A DNA stretch of 64,000 bases from Streptomyces abyssalis (lineage in GTDB: Bacteria > Actinomycetota > Actinomycetes > Streptomycetales > Streptomycetaceae), in the NCBI RefSeq assembly GCF_001751365.1, contig NZ_LJGT01000040.1, positions 1,221,696-1,285,695 on the forward strand. Reading direction: 5' to 3'. Made by a program: the position numbers and the translations under genes. Each line of letters opens with the position of its first letter. Position 1 is the first letter of the stretch. This document shows, in pieces, positions 1 through 7,125 of this stretch. The notes below the pieces were generated by a model. That model did not search any database. It had not been told where the DNA came from and saw only the letters and a list, made by a program, of their open reading frames with translations.

Positions 1-2
1 TC

Positions 3-59
3 AGCGGTCCCGTCATCCAGGGCCGCGACTTCTCCGGGCCGATCACCTTCGGCGGCTAG
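3..59 (+). CDS. C-terminal end of a CDS truncated by the window edge
   Basis: Only the last 18 codons and a TAG stop are present. The tail reads SGPVIQGRDFSGPITFGG in the frame starting at base 3. It contains two similar units (GPVIQGRDF and GPITFGG). From memory, short glycine- and isoleucine-rich tails of the form G-x-V-I-Q-x(5)-G-x-I-x-F occur at the C-termini of diverse Streptomyces multidomain proteins. This is resemblance only, and the protein family cannot be named from 18 residues. The frame choice rests on the motif-like composition and on the convergent hairpin that follows. Confidence 0.4.
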   Translation, partial: SGPVIQGRDFSGPITFGG

Positions 60-153
60 GCCGGTCAGTCCGTGACCGGCCCCGGGCAGCGGGACTGCTG
101 CCTCCGCACCCGGGTGCCAGGCGCCGATCACGGGTGAAGCTGACCTGCCGGCC

Positions 154-188
154 GGCCTGCCGTCGGGCTCGCCGCCCGACGACAGGCC
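154..188. terminator. Hairpin terminator between convergent genes
   Basis: GGCCTG (154-159) pairs with CAGGCC (183-188), then one mismatch (C160/A182), then CGTCGGGC (161-168) pairs with GCCCGACG (174-181) around a 5-nt loop. It lies 8 nt beyond the stop of the minus-strand hydrolase and downstream of the plus-strand partial CDS, so it could serve both. It has no U-tract, which is common in Streptomyces. Confidence 0.6.
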
Positions 189-196
189 GCCGGATA

Positions 197-1828
197 TCAG
201 CCGCGGGTTCCGAGCAGGCGGTGCAGCTCGGCGCCGCGGTCGGCGGTGCCCTCGGAGCCGTACGGTGCCGGAACGGCTGCCTTGGCGTCCTCGGGGCTCA
301 GCGGCTCCGGATCCGGCAGCGCCTCGCAGGTGGCCTCCGCTTCACCGCTGCCCTTGCCCTTCGGGACCTTGCCGGTCGCGAGGTAGTCGGCCAGGTGACC
401 GTCGAGGCACTTGCTGCCGCTCAGGCTGATGCCGTGGTTGCCGCCTCCCTCTTCGACGACGAGGCTCGAACCGCGCAGCTTGCGGTGCATGTTGACGCCG
501 CCCTCGTACGGGGTGGCCGCGTCGTCGGTGGCCTGGAAGAGCAGCAGCGGCGGAAGCTTCTTGTTCGAAACGTCCAGCGGCTTCTGGGACTTCACCGGCC
601 AGAAGGCACAAGGAGCATTGTACCAGGCGTTGTTCCACGTCATGAAGGGTGCCTTCTCGTAGGTCTCCTCCATGTCACGGTGCCAGGTGCCCCAGTCGCG
701 CGGCCAGGACGCGTCACGGCACTGCACCGAGGTGTAGATGGAGTAGCCGTTGTCGCCTTCGGCGTCCACGGTGCCCATCGCCTCGTAGGCGGCGACGACC
801 GGGGCGGTGTCCTTGTCCTTGACGAACGCGGCGAAGGCCGCCGCCAGATCGGGCCAGGAGCCGTTGAAGTACCCGCCCGGGATGAAGGTGTCCTCGAGTT
901 CGGAGGCGCCGACCTTGCCGCCCGCGGGCTTCTTCCGCAGCGCGTCGCGCATCTTGTACCAGGCCTTCTCCACGGCGGCCGGGTCCTTGCCGAGCTTGTA
1001 GTCCGCGTCGTGCTTGGCGACCCACGCCATGAAGGCCTTGTGGCGGGACTCGAAGGCGTGGTCCTGGGCGATGTTGGCGTCGTACCAGACCCCGTCGGGG
1101 TCGACCATGCTGTCCAGCACGGCGCGGCGTACGCGGTCCGGGTACAGCTTGGCGTAGACGGCTCCGAGGTAGGTGCCGTACGAGTAGCCGAAGTAGTTGA
1201 TCTTTTTGCTGCCCAGCGCGGTGCGGATGCGCTCCATGTCCTTGACCGCGTTGACCGTGTTGATGTGGCGCAGCAGCTTGCCGTGCTTCTTGCCGCACGC
1301 CTCGGCGAAGCCCTTGGCGCGCTCGATGTTGGCCAGCTCGTCCTTCTTGCTCCGCGGCACGCTGTCGGGGCGCACCGGGTCGAAGTAGCCGGGCTTGCAG
1401 TCGAGTGCGGGCTCACTCTTGCCGACTCCGCGAGGGTCGAAACCGATCACGTCGTACTGTGACGCGACCTTCTTCGGCAGCGACTTGGCGACGAAGCCCG
1501 CGAGAGTCAGCCCGCTGCCGCCGGGGCCGCCGGGGTTGACCAGCAGCGGACCCTGGGACTTCTCTGCGGTGTGCTGCACACGGGAGAGAGCGATGGTGAT
1601 CTTCTTGCCGTCCGGCTTGCCGTGGTCCAGCGGTACGCGGACCTTGGCGCACTGCAGGTCCGGGTAGTCCTCCGTGGCGCAGTCGGACCACTTGAGTTTG
1701 CCGGCGCCGGCCGACGGCCCGTCGGCGTCGGCGGATCCGGCGTTCGCCGCGACCGGTATGGCCGTGATCAGTCCGGCCAGCACGACCGCCGCGCCGCCGT
1801 AGACGGCCATCACGCGTCTTCTTTTCAT
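197..1828 (-). CDS. Secreted alpha/beta hydrolase, tripeptidyl aminopeptidase (S33, Tap/Slp) family
   Basis: 543 residues, probably a secreted or lipid-free surface exopeptidase that removes N-terminal tripeptides from extracellular proteins. A Sec signal peptide is clear: MKRRR followed by a hydrophobic stretch and an AANA-type cleavage region near residue 30. The fold shows an oxyanion segment NPGGPGGSG (about 98-106), a DPRG motif near 131, nucleophile motif GYSYG (Ser216), an acid at about Asp436 (ATDDAATP) and catalytic His465 (GGGNHG). Four or more cysteines in the mature region fit an exported protein. The ATG at 1828 is preferred over upstream in-frame starts because GGAG lies 7 nt before it and the signal peptide begins there. 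S. lividans Tap and SlpD/E are the family reference. Exact substrate is inferred. Confidence 0.88.
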   Translation of the reverse strand: MKRRRVMAVYGGAAVVLAGLITAIPVAANAGSADADGPSAGAGKLKWSDCATEDYPDLQCAKVRVPLDHGKPDGKKITIALSRVQHTAEKSQGPLLVNPGGPGGSGLTLAGFVAKSLPKKVASQYDVIGFDPRGVGKSEPALDCKPGYFDPVRPDSVPRSKKDELANIERAKGFAEACGKKHGKLLRHINTVNAVKDMERIRTALGSKKINYFGYSYGTYLGAVYAKLYPDRVRRAVLDSMVDPDGVWYDANIAQDHAFESRHKAFMAWVAKHDADYKLGKDPAAVEKAWYKMRDALRKKPAGGKVGASELEDTFIPGGYFNGSWPDLAAAFAAFVKDKDTAPVVAAYEAMGTVDAEGDNGYSIYTSVQCRDASWPRDWGTWHRDMEETYEKAPFMTWNNAWYNAPCAFWPVKSQKPLDVSNKKLPPLLLFQATDDAATPYEGGVNMHRKLRGSSLVVEEGGGNHGISLSGSKCLDGHLADYLATGKVPKGKGSGEAEATCEALPDPEPLSPEDAKAAVPAPYGSEGTADRGAELHRLLGTRG

Positions 1829-2055
1829 CCGAGCTCCAGTGGGAGAGTCAAGGCCGCACCTCGCGGCCATACCGCATCGTGCAGCACTCGCGCACCCCTC
1901 GTGATGCTTCCGGGCAAAATCGGTCCGGTCCTGTGACCTGGGATGTGACGCGCGTTGCGCGCGAGCCGTACGGCCGCCGTGCCGGAGGGCCAGCAACCGG
2001 CAGGCGGCGCAGGGGTGTTGAGCCCGGCCCCGGAGGGCGGCGGCAGGTTTGCGGC

Positions 2056-2928
2056 TTATGCCTGTTCCGGGTCCGAACCCGGGTCCCTGCCCGGCTCCGA
2101 ACGCGTCCCCGGGTGCGAGCCGTTGGCACCGGCGCCGTTCTCCGCGCCGCCCGTGCCTTCGCCGCCCGCCGTGCCCGTACGCGCGAGCGCCGCCTCGCGG
2201 GCAGCCGCCACCAGCCTCTCCAGCCGGTCGCTGTGCGCGCCCCGCCAGTACACGCGGGAGCAGGAGCGGCAACGTACGAAGCTGTCGTACGTACGCCGCG
2301 TGCCCGGCCGGAGCAGCGGCGCGACCTCTGACTTGGCGACCGGTGACAGCGTCCCGTTGCAGGCCATGCAGCGCCTCCACGGCTCCAGCGGAGGTGCGAA
2401 CCGGTCGAGGACGTCGAGGAGTTGGTCGTCGGGACGGTCGCCCCGCACATACGCGCCCAGCCACAGCGACCTGCGAAGCAGCAGCCCCCGGTCCTGAGTG
2501 AGGAGCACCCGGCGCTCGGCGTTGGCCTGGGCGAGCAGCGCGTCGTCGGCGGCGTCGTTGCCGTAGGCGGTGTCGAGCCCCACCAGGCGCAGCCGCCTGG
2601 CCAGCGCACCCAGATGGACGTCCAGTACGAAACGGGGCGGCCCCGGAGCGGGAACCGGTTGCGGACGCGGGACGCCTGCCACGTCGGCGACCTCGGCGTC
2701 GCGCGGGCGGTACGCGGGCGTGACCCGGCGCCCCGCGGACTCACCCGGCCCCCGCACGGTCAGCCCGCCCACCTCCGTGAGCGGCACGCCGAGGGACTGG
2801 ATGACATGGCCCAGCGTCGACGTGCCGTCATGGGACATGCCGGTTCCGCCGGAGCGCCGGTGCCGCGCGGCGAGGAAGAGGCGCAGACCGCCGGCGAAGC
2901 GGAGCCGGATGTGCTGCGCGTGTGTCAC
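2056..2928 (-). CDS. Mut7-C RNase domain protein with N-terminal ubiquitin-like Mut7-C domain
   Basis: 290 residues. The first roughly 85 residues (IRLRFAGGLRLFLAARHRR... to a ...GVPLTEVGGL segment) match the ubiquitin-like Mut7-C-associated domain. The centre is the Mut7-C PIN-like RNase domain: FVLDVHLGALARRLRLVGLDT, D-rich NDAADD, and LTQDRGLLLR. A zinc knuckle follows, with CMAC and CRSC pairs. The tail is a low-complexity Gly/Glu/Asn stretch. The GTG start at 2928 overlaps the acylphosphatase stop as GTGA, indicating translational coupling, and it is needed to include the start of the ubiquitin-like domain. The family is predicted to cleave RNA. Cellular substrate is unknown. Confidence 0.82.
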   Translation of the reverse strand: MTHAQHIRLRFAGGLRLFLAARHRRSGGTGMSHDGTSTLGHVIQSLGVPLTEVGGLTVRGPGESAGRRVTPAYRPRDAEVADVAGVPRPQPVPAPGPPRFVLDVHLGALARRLRLVGLDTAYGNDAADDALLAQANAERRVLLTQDRGLLLRRSLWLGAYVRGDRPDDQLLDVLDRFAPPLEPWRRCMACNGTLSPVAKSEVAPLLRPGTRRTYDSFVRCRSCSRVYWRGAHSDRLERLVAAAREAALARTGTAGGEGTGGAENGAGANGSHPGTRSEPGRDPGSDPEQA

Positions 2929-3233
2929 GTGCCGTCGTCGGGCGGGGGAGAGGAACCGTGCGGCGTCGGACGTACCTCGAAGCCCTTGAGTCCTTGCGGC
3001 TGCTCCTCGTAGACCTCCGCCTTCTCCACAGTGGCCGTCGGCGGGCCCTCGTGCGCCCAGTCGACGAGCTGCTCGACGGCGCCCGTCTCGCCCTCGAAGA
3101 CGGCCTCGACGCCGCCGTCCGGGAGGTTGCGGACCCATCCGTTCACGCCCTGGGCGGTGGCCGTCGCACGGCAGGTGTCGCGGAAGAACACGCCCTGCAC
3201 GGCGCCTGAGACGATCACGCGCTTGCGGTACAT
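2925..3233 (-). CDS. acyP: Acylphosphatase
   Basis: 102 residues, cytosolic. It hydrolyses carboxyl-phosphate anhydrides such as acetyl- and carbamoyl-phosphate. The two signature blocks are intact: VSGAVQGVFFRDT with catalytic Arg18, and GWVRNLPDG with catalytic Asn36. Length is slightly above the usual 90-95 because of a Pro/Asp-rich C-terminal tail. The ATG at 3233 follows a GGAGG ribosome-binding site about 10 nt upstream. The gene is first in a two-gene operon with the Mut7-C protein and overlaps it by 4 nt. Confidence 0.9.
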   Translation of the reverse strand: MYRKRVIVSGAVQGVFFRDTCRATATAQGVNGWVRNLPDGGVEAVFEGETGAVEQLVDWAHEGPPTATVEKAEVYEEQPQGLKGFEVRPTPHGSSPPPDDGT

Positions 3234-3245
3234 CGGCCGGACACC

Positions 3246-3339
3246 TCCGGTGGATCATCCTGTGCCCTGTGCGGTCGGGGCGCTGACTCCGGTGGATCTC
3301 GTCCAGGATAGGGACATCCCGGGCGGGTGATCCACCGGA
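3246..3339. repeat. Triple TCCGGTGGATC repeat in the acyP upstream region
   Basis: TCCGGTGGATCA at 3246-3257 has a direct partial copy at 3288-3298 and a perfect 12-bp inverted copy (TGATCCACCGGA) at 3328-3339. The array lies between acyP and the excalibur gene, where the minus-strand acyP promoter must be. A regulator-binding cluster is one reading, and a terminator-like hairpin is another. Confidence 0.55.
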
Positions 3340-3368
3340 AGCGGCCGCACCGCCGTCTCCGGGGCCGG

Positions 3369-3836
3369 TCAGATGTCGCAGCCGACGCCGTCCCCGTCGC
3401 GGTCCAGATGCCGCCCGTAGCCCGGCTCGCCCCGGTGCACGGGTGCCGCGCCCGCGGACCGTGCCTCGGAGCAGTTGCCGTAGTGAACGGAGCCGGAGTC
3501 TCCCGGGCCCGGGTCTCCGGCGGCGGGCGCCTTCGCCGTGACGGTGACCGTCGTCCTGACCTTCACCTTCTTGGTCTCGGTGACGGTGGGTGCCGGACCG
3601 GCCTCCGGCGTCGCCGTCTCGGTGACGGTCGCCGTGGCCGTCGGGCGGGGTGTCGCGGACGTCCTCCTGCCGTCGTCGGGAGCTGATCCGGCCGCACCGG
3701 TCGTGCCCAGGGCGAAACCGAAGAACCAGGTGAGGAAGAGCGCCGGTATCAGGACGCGTTTGCGCGCCCATCCCGGAGAGCGGGGCGGGCCGGGGTGCGG
3801 CGGGAACGGCCGGGGCTGAGGCTGACCGGGATGCAT
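3369..3836 (-). CDS. Membrane-anchored excalibur calcium-binding domain protein
   Basis: 155 residues. A proline-rich cytoplasmic N-terminus of about 30 residues precedes one transmembrane helix (VLIPALFLTWFFGFALG). An external Thr/Pro/Val-rich linker follows (repeated TATVT and VTVTA units). The C-terminal excalibur domain contains YGNCSEA and the EF-hand-like loop DRDGDGVGCD with its two conserved cysteines. It is likely a calcium-binding cell-surface protein of unknown role. The ATG at 3836 is chosen because GAGGGGAG lies 5-6 nt upstream. The in-frame ATG ten codons earlier lacks a site. It is divergent from the kinase-like gene at 4069. Confidence 0.85.
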   Translation of the reverse strand: MHPGQPQPRPFPPHPGPPRSPGWARKRVLIPALFLTWFFGFALGTTGAAGSAPDDGRRTSATPRPTATATVTETATPEAGPAPTVTETKKVKVRTTVTVTAKAPAAGDPGPGDSGSVHYGNCSEARSAGAAPVHRGEPGYGRHLDRDGDGVGCDI

Positions 3837-4068
3837 GAGGACTCCCCTCGCGAAGTGAGGCCGCAAGTGTGGCCCGTTATGGGGAAGTTGAGGAGAAGTA
3901 GTGATGAAAAAGCGGAGATGTCAACCGAATTGAGACCTGTGTCATGGGCGCCGCCCGCGGCTGCCGTGTCCCACGCCGGAGCCGGCCGCCCTCCGCGCCA
4001 CCGCCTCGCCCCGCTCTCCGGGATGGGCGCGCGTGCGCGTCGCGGCCGGCACACGTCACGATGGACGG

Positions 4069-4737
4069 GTGCGACTCGAACCGGTCACCTGGGAGATCCT
4101 CACCGAACAGCTCGCCGAACACGTCGCCGGGCAGGCATCCGCCTCAGGGGACGGCAGTGCATGGCGGCGCGTCGCCGTCGACGGCGCGCCGCCCGCACCC
4201 ACCGGCGAGCTGGCGGAAGAGCTGGCCGAAGCCCTGCGGCTGCGCGGCAGGCCGGTCCTGGTCGTGGACGCCGACGGGTTCCTGCGCGCGGACTCCCTTC
4301 GCTTCGAGTTCGGCAAGCAGGACCCCGACGCCTACTACGACCTCTGGTACGACACCGGAGCCCTGTGGCGTGAGGTCTTCGGCCCTCTCGACCGCGGCGG
4401 CGACGGCCGCGTCCTGCCCGATCTGCGCGCTCCCTCCGTGGACCGGCCCACCCGCAGCCCGCACGTGCTGCTTCCCCGAGGCGGCGTGATGGTGCTGCAC
4501 GGGCCGTTCCTGCTCGGGCACTGGTTCCCCTTCGACCTGTCGGTACATCTCGGGCTCTCCGCGAAGGCGCTGGAGCGGCAGACCCCGGTGGGCGAACGGT
4601 GGAGACTGCCGGCCTTCGCCCGGTACGCCGAGGAAGTGGCCCCCGAAGAGGCTGCCGACGTGTGCGTCCGCGCCGACAAGCCGCGGCACCCGGCGTGGAA
4701 CGGCCCACCACGGCACGGCAGTCCGCCGCCGCCGTGA
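4069..4737 (+). CDS. Uridine kinase-like protein with degenerate P-loop
   Basis: 222 residues. The scaffold matches actinobacterial proteins annotated as uridine kinases: WRRVAVDG near the N-terminus, RPVLVVDADGFLR, SLRFEFGKQDPDAYYDLWYDTGAL, and a late segment HGPFLLGHWFPFDLSVHLG. The expected Walker A (GxxGxGKS) is replaced by GAPPAPTG with no Lys or Ser, so phosphoryl transfer is doubtful. The GTG at 4069 is preferred over the ATG at 4033 because family members begin close to RLEPVTWE. A weak -10-like CACGAT ends 6 nt upstream, which would make the message leaderless. Function as a kinase is not assured. Confidence 0.7.
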   Translation: MRLEPVTWEILTEQLAEHVAGQASASGDGSAWRRVAVDGAPPAPTGELAEELAEALRLRGRPVLVVDADGFLRADSLRFEFGKQDPDAYYDLWYDTGALWREVFGPLDRGGDGRVLPDLRAPSVDRPTRSPHVLLPRGGVMVLHGPFLLGHWFPFDLSVHLGLSAKALERQTPVGERWRLPAFARYAEEVAPEEAADVCVRADKPRHPAWNGPPRHGSPPPP

Positions 4738-4774
4738 CGGCGGGCCGGGCGCCGCAGGAGGAACGCCCGGCTGT

Positions 4775-5479
4775 TCAGGCGCCGTTCAGAGCGACGGACG
4801 CGAACCGGTCCGCGAATCCCTGCCAGTTCCTGAGGGATTCAGGCTCGTCCCGTTCGGCGGTGCGGACCAGTTCGTCCCGGTCGAAGCCCTGCCGGCGCAG
4901 CGCCTCCGCGTCCCAGCCCCTGATGTGCTGCGGCGTCGCCTCGGGATGGAACTGCACGCCCCACGCGGACTCCCCGACACGGAACGCCTGTACGGGACAG
5001 CGCTCGCTGCTCGCCAGCCAGCGCGCGTTCCGCGGGAGCCTGCTGATCGCGTCGACACGGTGCTCGACCGCCTTCACGCGCGCGGGCAGCCCCTGGAAGA
5101 GCGGATCGTCCAACGCCTCGGGGCGCAGCGTGAGTTCGGTGCTGCCCGACTCCGGCAGCCCGTGTTCCGCCCGTACGGTCCCGCCGGCGACGTACGCAAG
5201 GAGCTGTGCGCCCAGACAGATTCCGAGAACCGGCACTCCCGTACGCAGCGCCTCCTCCGCCAGTGCGCGTACGGGGGCGAGCCACGGGGCGCGGTCGTCG
5301 GCGTCCGGCATGTAGCCGCCGCCGAGCACGATCAGACTCCGGTGGCCCGTCAGGTCCTCCGGCAGCCGCCCGCCGTCCCAGGCGTGGACGACGTCCAGGC
5401 CGAGACCCTGCTGGGCGAGCCGGCTCCCGAACCGGCCCGGACCTCCCGTCGGGGTGTTCTGCACCACGAGAGCACGCAC
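4775..5479 (-). CDS. Type 1 glutamine amidotransferase (GATase1)
   Basis: 234 residues. Class I glutaminase fold with the complete triad: nucleophile Cys88 in GICLGAQLLA, and His178 and Glu180 in WGVQFHPEA. An LGGGYMPDADD segment forms the oxyanion region. No synthetase partner domain is fused or adjacent, so it is a stand-alone amidotransferase of the GuaA-glutaminase-like group often annotated only at family level. It may act on gamma-glutamyl compounds. GTG start with GGCGGGCGGAA upstream. Convergent with the kinase-like gene (37 nt apart). Confidence 0.87.
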   Translation of the reverse strand: MRALVVQNTPTGGPGRFGSRLAQQGLGLDVVHAWDGGRLPEDLTGHRSLIVLGGGYMPDADDRAPWLAPVRALAEEALRTGVPVLGICLGAQLLAYVAGGTVRAEHGLPESGSTELTLRPEALDDPLFQGLPARVKAVEHRVDAISRLPRNARWLASSERCPVQAFRVGESAWGVQFHPEATPQHIRGWDAEALRRQGFDRDELVRTAERDEPESLRNWQGFADRFASVALNGA

Positions 5480-5524
5480 CGTTCCGCCCGCCTTCCGTCG
5501 TCAGCCCCTGCCCCGGGACGGCGA

Positions 5525-5530
5525 TAGGTT
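5525..5530 (+). promoter_or_regulatory. -10 box of a leaderless promoter (pemK-like gene)
   Basis: TAGGTT ends 6 nt before the ATG at 5537 and no Shine-Dalgarno sequence is visible. The transcription start would coincide with the start codon. No good -35 is seen. Confidence 0.5.
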
Positions 5531-5536
5531 CCCGGC

Positions 5537-6001
5537 ATGAGCCATTCAAGCAACGAGCTCCACGACGGTGCACCGGAGTACCCGGGAAGGAGCGGCCATG
5601 CGGCGACGCAGGAAGTGGAACCGGCGGATGTCGGCCGGGTGCGCACCGCCTACGCCCCGGACCCGGACGGCGACCCGGACCCGGGCGAGATCGTCTGGAC
5701 GTGGGTTCCCTACGAGGAGGACGACGGCAGAGGCAAGGACCGTCCCGTGCTGATAGTGGCCCGGGAGGACCGGGGAACGGTGCTCGGCGTCCAGTTGACC
5801 TCCCGGGAACGCGACGGCCAGGCCGGGTGGCTGCCTCTCGGCACGGGCCCGTGGGACCGCAGTGGACGCGACTCCTGGGTGGGCACGGAGCGGGTGCTGC
5901 GTGTCCACCCGGACGGGATGCGGCGTGAGGCGTGCGCGCTCGACAGGGCGCGGTTCAACCGCGTCGTGCACCGCCTGCAGCAGATCTACGCCTGGCGGTG
6001 A
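5537..6001 (+). CDS. PemK/MazF-family (type II toxin-like) protein, no adjacent antitoxin
   Basis: 154 residues. A disordered N-terminus of about 45 residues leads into a PemK/MazF-like SH3-barrel: PGEIVWTWVPYEEDDGRGKDRPVLIVARED, then VLGVQLTSRERD and a C-terminal helix ending RLQQIYAWR. MazF-family proteins are typically mRNA endoribonucleases. The G-x-I-V-W and K-D-R-P-V-L-I motifs are kept. No small antitoxin ORF lies immediately upstream or downstream on the same strand, unlike canonical pemIK/mazEF. The long acidic N-terminal extension could serve an autoinhibitory role, which is inference only. A tandem hairpin repeat follows the gene. Confidence 0.78.
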   Translation: MSHSSNELHDGAPEYPGRSGHAATQEVEPADVGRVRTAYAPDPDGDPDPGEIVWTWVPYEEDDGRGKDRPVLIVAREDRGTVLGVQLTSRERDGQAGWLPLGTGPWDRSGRDSWVGTERVLRVHPDGMRREACALDRARFNRVVHRLQQIYAWR

Positions 6002-6008
6002 GCCATCC

Positions 6009-6098
6009 GGCCCGGGAGCGTCCCGGGCCTCTCCGGTCCGGCGGACCGGGGCCAGGCCCGTCCCGGGCCCCGCCGGTCGGGCGGACCGGGGCAAGGCG
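6009..6098 (+). terminator. Terminator hairpin inside a 40-bp tandem repeat
   Basis: GGCCCGGGA (6009-6017) and TCCCGGGCC (6021-6029) form a perfect 9-bp stem with a 3-nt loop 8 nt after the pemK-like stop. A second dyad, CCGGTCCG-G-CGGACCGG, spans 6033-6049. The block 6020-6058 is repeated at 6060-6098 with exact 40-bp period and a handful of substitutions. Confidence 0.65.
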
Positions 6099-6246
6099 GG
6101 CGAAACACCCCGGGATCGGCTGTGAAGGTCTTGTCCAATGGGGCGCGCGAGGCGGCGCGGGAACCTAACATGAGTCCCCCGCACGTGTGTTGACCATGTG
6201 ACGGTTCTGTGGCCGTTCACGCACCTTCCTGATGGGGTGACGGACG

Positions 6247-7062
6247 ATGCTCCGTACCGCTGCGGCGCAGCCGGAGTTACTCACGTACGGACCTGTCACG
6301 CCGTTATTGGCGTACGCCATGGCCTGCCTGGGCAGTGCCCTCGGGCTGAGGTGCGCCATCCGGACACCGGGCGCGGCACGCCGCAGACGCACGGCATGGC
6401 TTCTCCTCGGCTCCGTCGCCGTGGGCATGGGGATCTTCACCATGCACTTCGTGGCGATGATCGGCTTCCGCGTCGGTCAGGCGCCGATCGAGTACGACAT
6501 GGTGATGACGTACGGGAGCCTCGCCCTCGCCGTCGTCGTCTCCGCCGTAGCGCTGTTCCTGGTCGCCGGCCGTCGCGCCTGGCTGACGGTCCTCGGCGGG
6601 GGCCCGGTCCTCGGGCTCGGCGTATCCGCCACGCACTACCTGGGCATGATGGGCATGCGCGTCCCGGGGACGGTCCGGTACGACGAGCGGATCATGGCGA
6701 TCTCCGTCGCCCTCGCCGTCGTCGTCACGGCCGCGGGACTGTGGTGCGCGACGCGGGTGAGGCACATGGGTGCCTCGCTGGCCGCCGCGCTGATCCTGGG
6801 GCTCGGCTTCATCGGGATGCACTACACCGGCATGGCGGGGATGTCGGTACGCCTCTACAGCGAGGACGGCGCGGTCGGCAGTTCATCGTCGCTGGGCACG
6901 CTCACGCCCGTACTCATCGGGCCCGTGCTTCTGCTGCTGCTGATCACGCTGTTCGTGAGCCTCGATCCGATGATGGAGCGGGACGGCAGGCGGAAGTGGG
7001 GAACACGTCCCGGGGAAGGCACCGGGGAGAAACTGGAATGGATCCCCTTCGAACAGCGCTGA
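6247..7062 (+). CDS. MHYT-domain integral membrane sensor protein
   Basis: 271 residues, with about seven membrane helices and three copies of the MHYT-type motif: MHF at 66-68 (TMHFVAMIGF), THY at 129-131 (ATHYLGMMGM) and the canonical MHYT at 191-194 (GMHYTGMAGM). The family is thought to sense a diatomic gas or bind copper through the paired Met/His residues. No GGDEF, EAL or kinase output domain is fused. The protein ends in a short basic cytoplasmic tail, so it must signal through a partner or act alone. ATG at 6247 has a GGGG run 9 nt upstream. PIG-L follows on the same strand. Confidence 0.88.
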   Translation: MLRTAAAQPELLTYGPVTPLLAYAMACLGSALGLRCAIRTPGAARRRRTAWLLLGSVAVGMGIFTMHFVAMIGFRVGQAPIEYDMVMTYGSLALAVVVSAVALFLVAGRRAWLTVLGGGPVLGLGVSATHYLGMMGMRVPGTVRYDERIMAISVALAVVVTAAGLWCATRVRHMGASLAAALILGLGFIGMHYTGMAGMSVRLYSEDGAVGSSSSLGTLTPVLIGPVLLLLLITLFVSLDPMMERDGRRKWGTRPGEGTGEKLEWIPFEQR

Positions 7063-7125
7063 CCTCGACGGCCCGTACGGCGGCACGCGCGGCGGGACCC
7101 CATGAACCGGAAGGCAGGTGGAACG

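Noticed and set aside
134-1462. 442-residue plus-strand ORF opposite the secreted hydrolase
   Set aside because: Shadow of the S33 hydrolase. It would also run through the hairpin at 154-188.
5537-6001. Complete toxin-antitoxin operon
   Set aside because: No antitoxin-sized ORF with a ribosome-binding site adjoins the PemK-like gene. The neighbours are an amidotransferase and an MHYT sensor.
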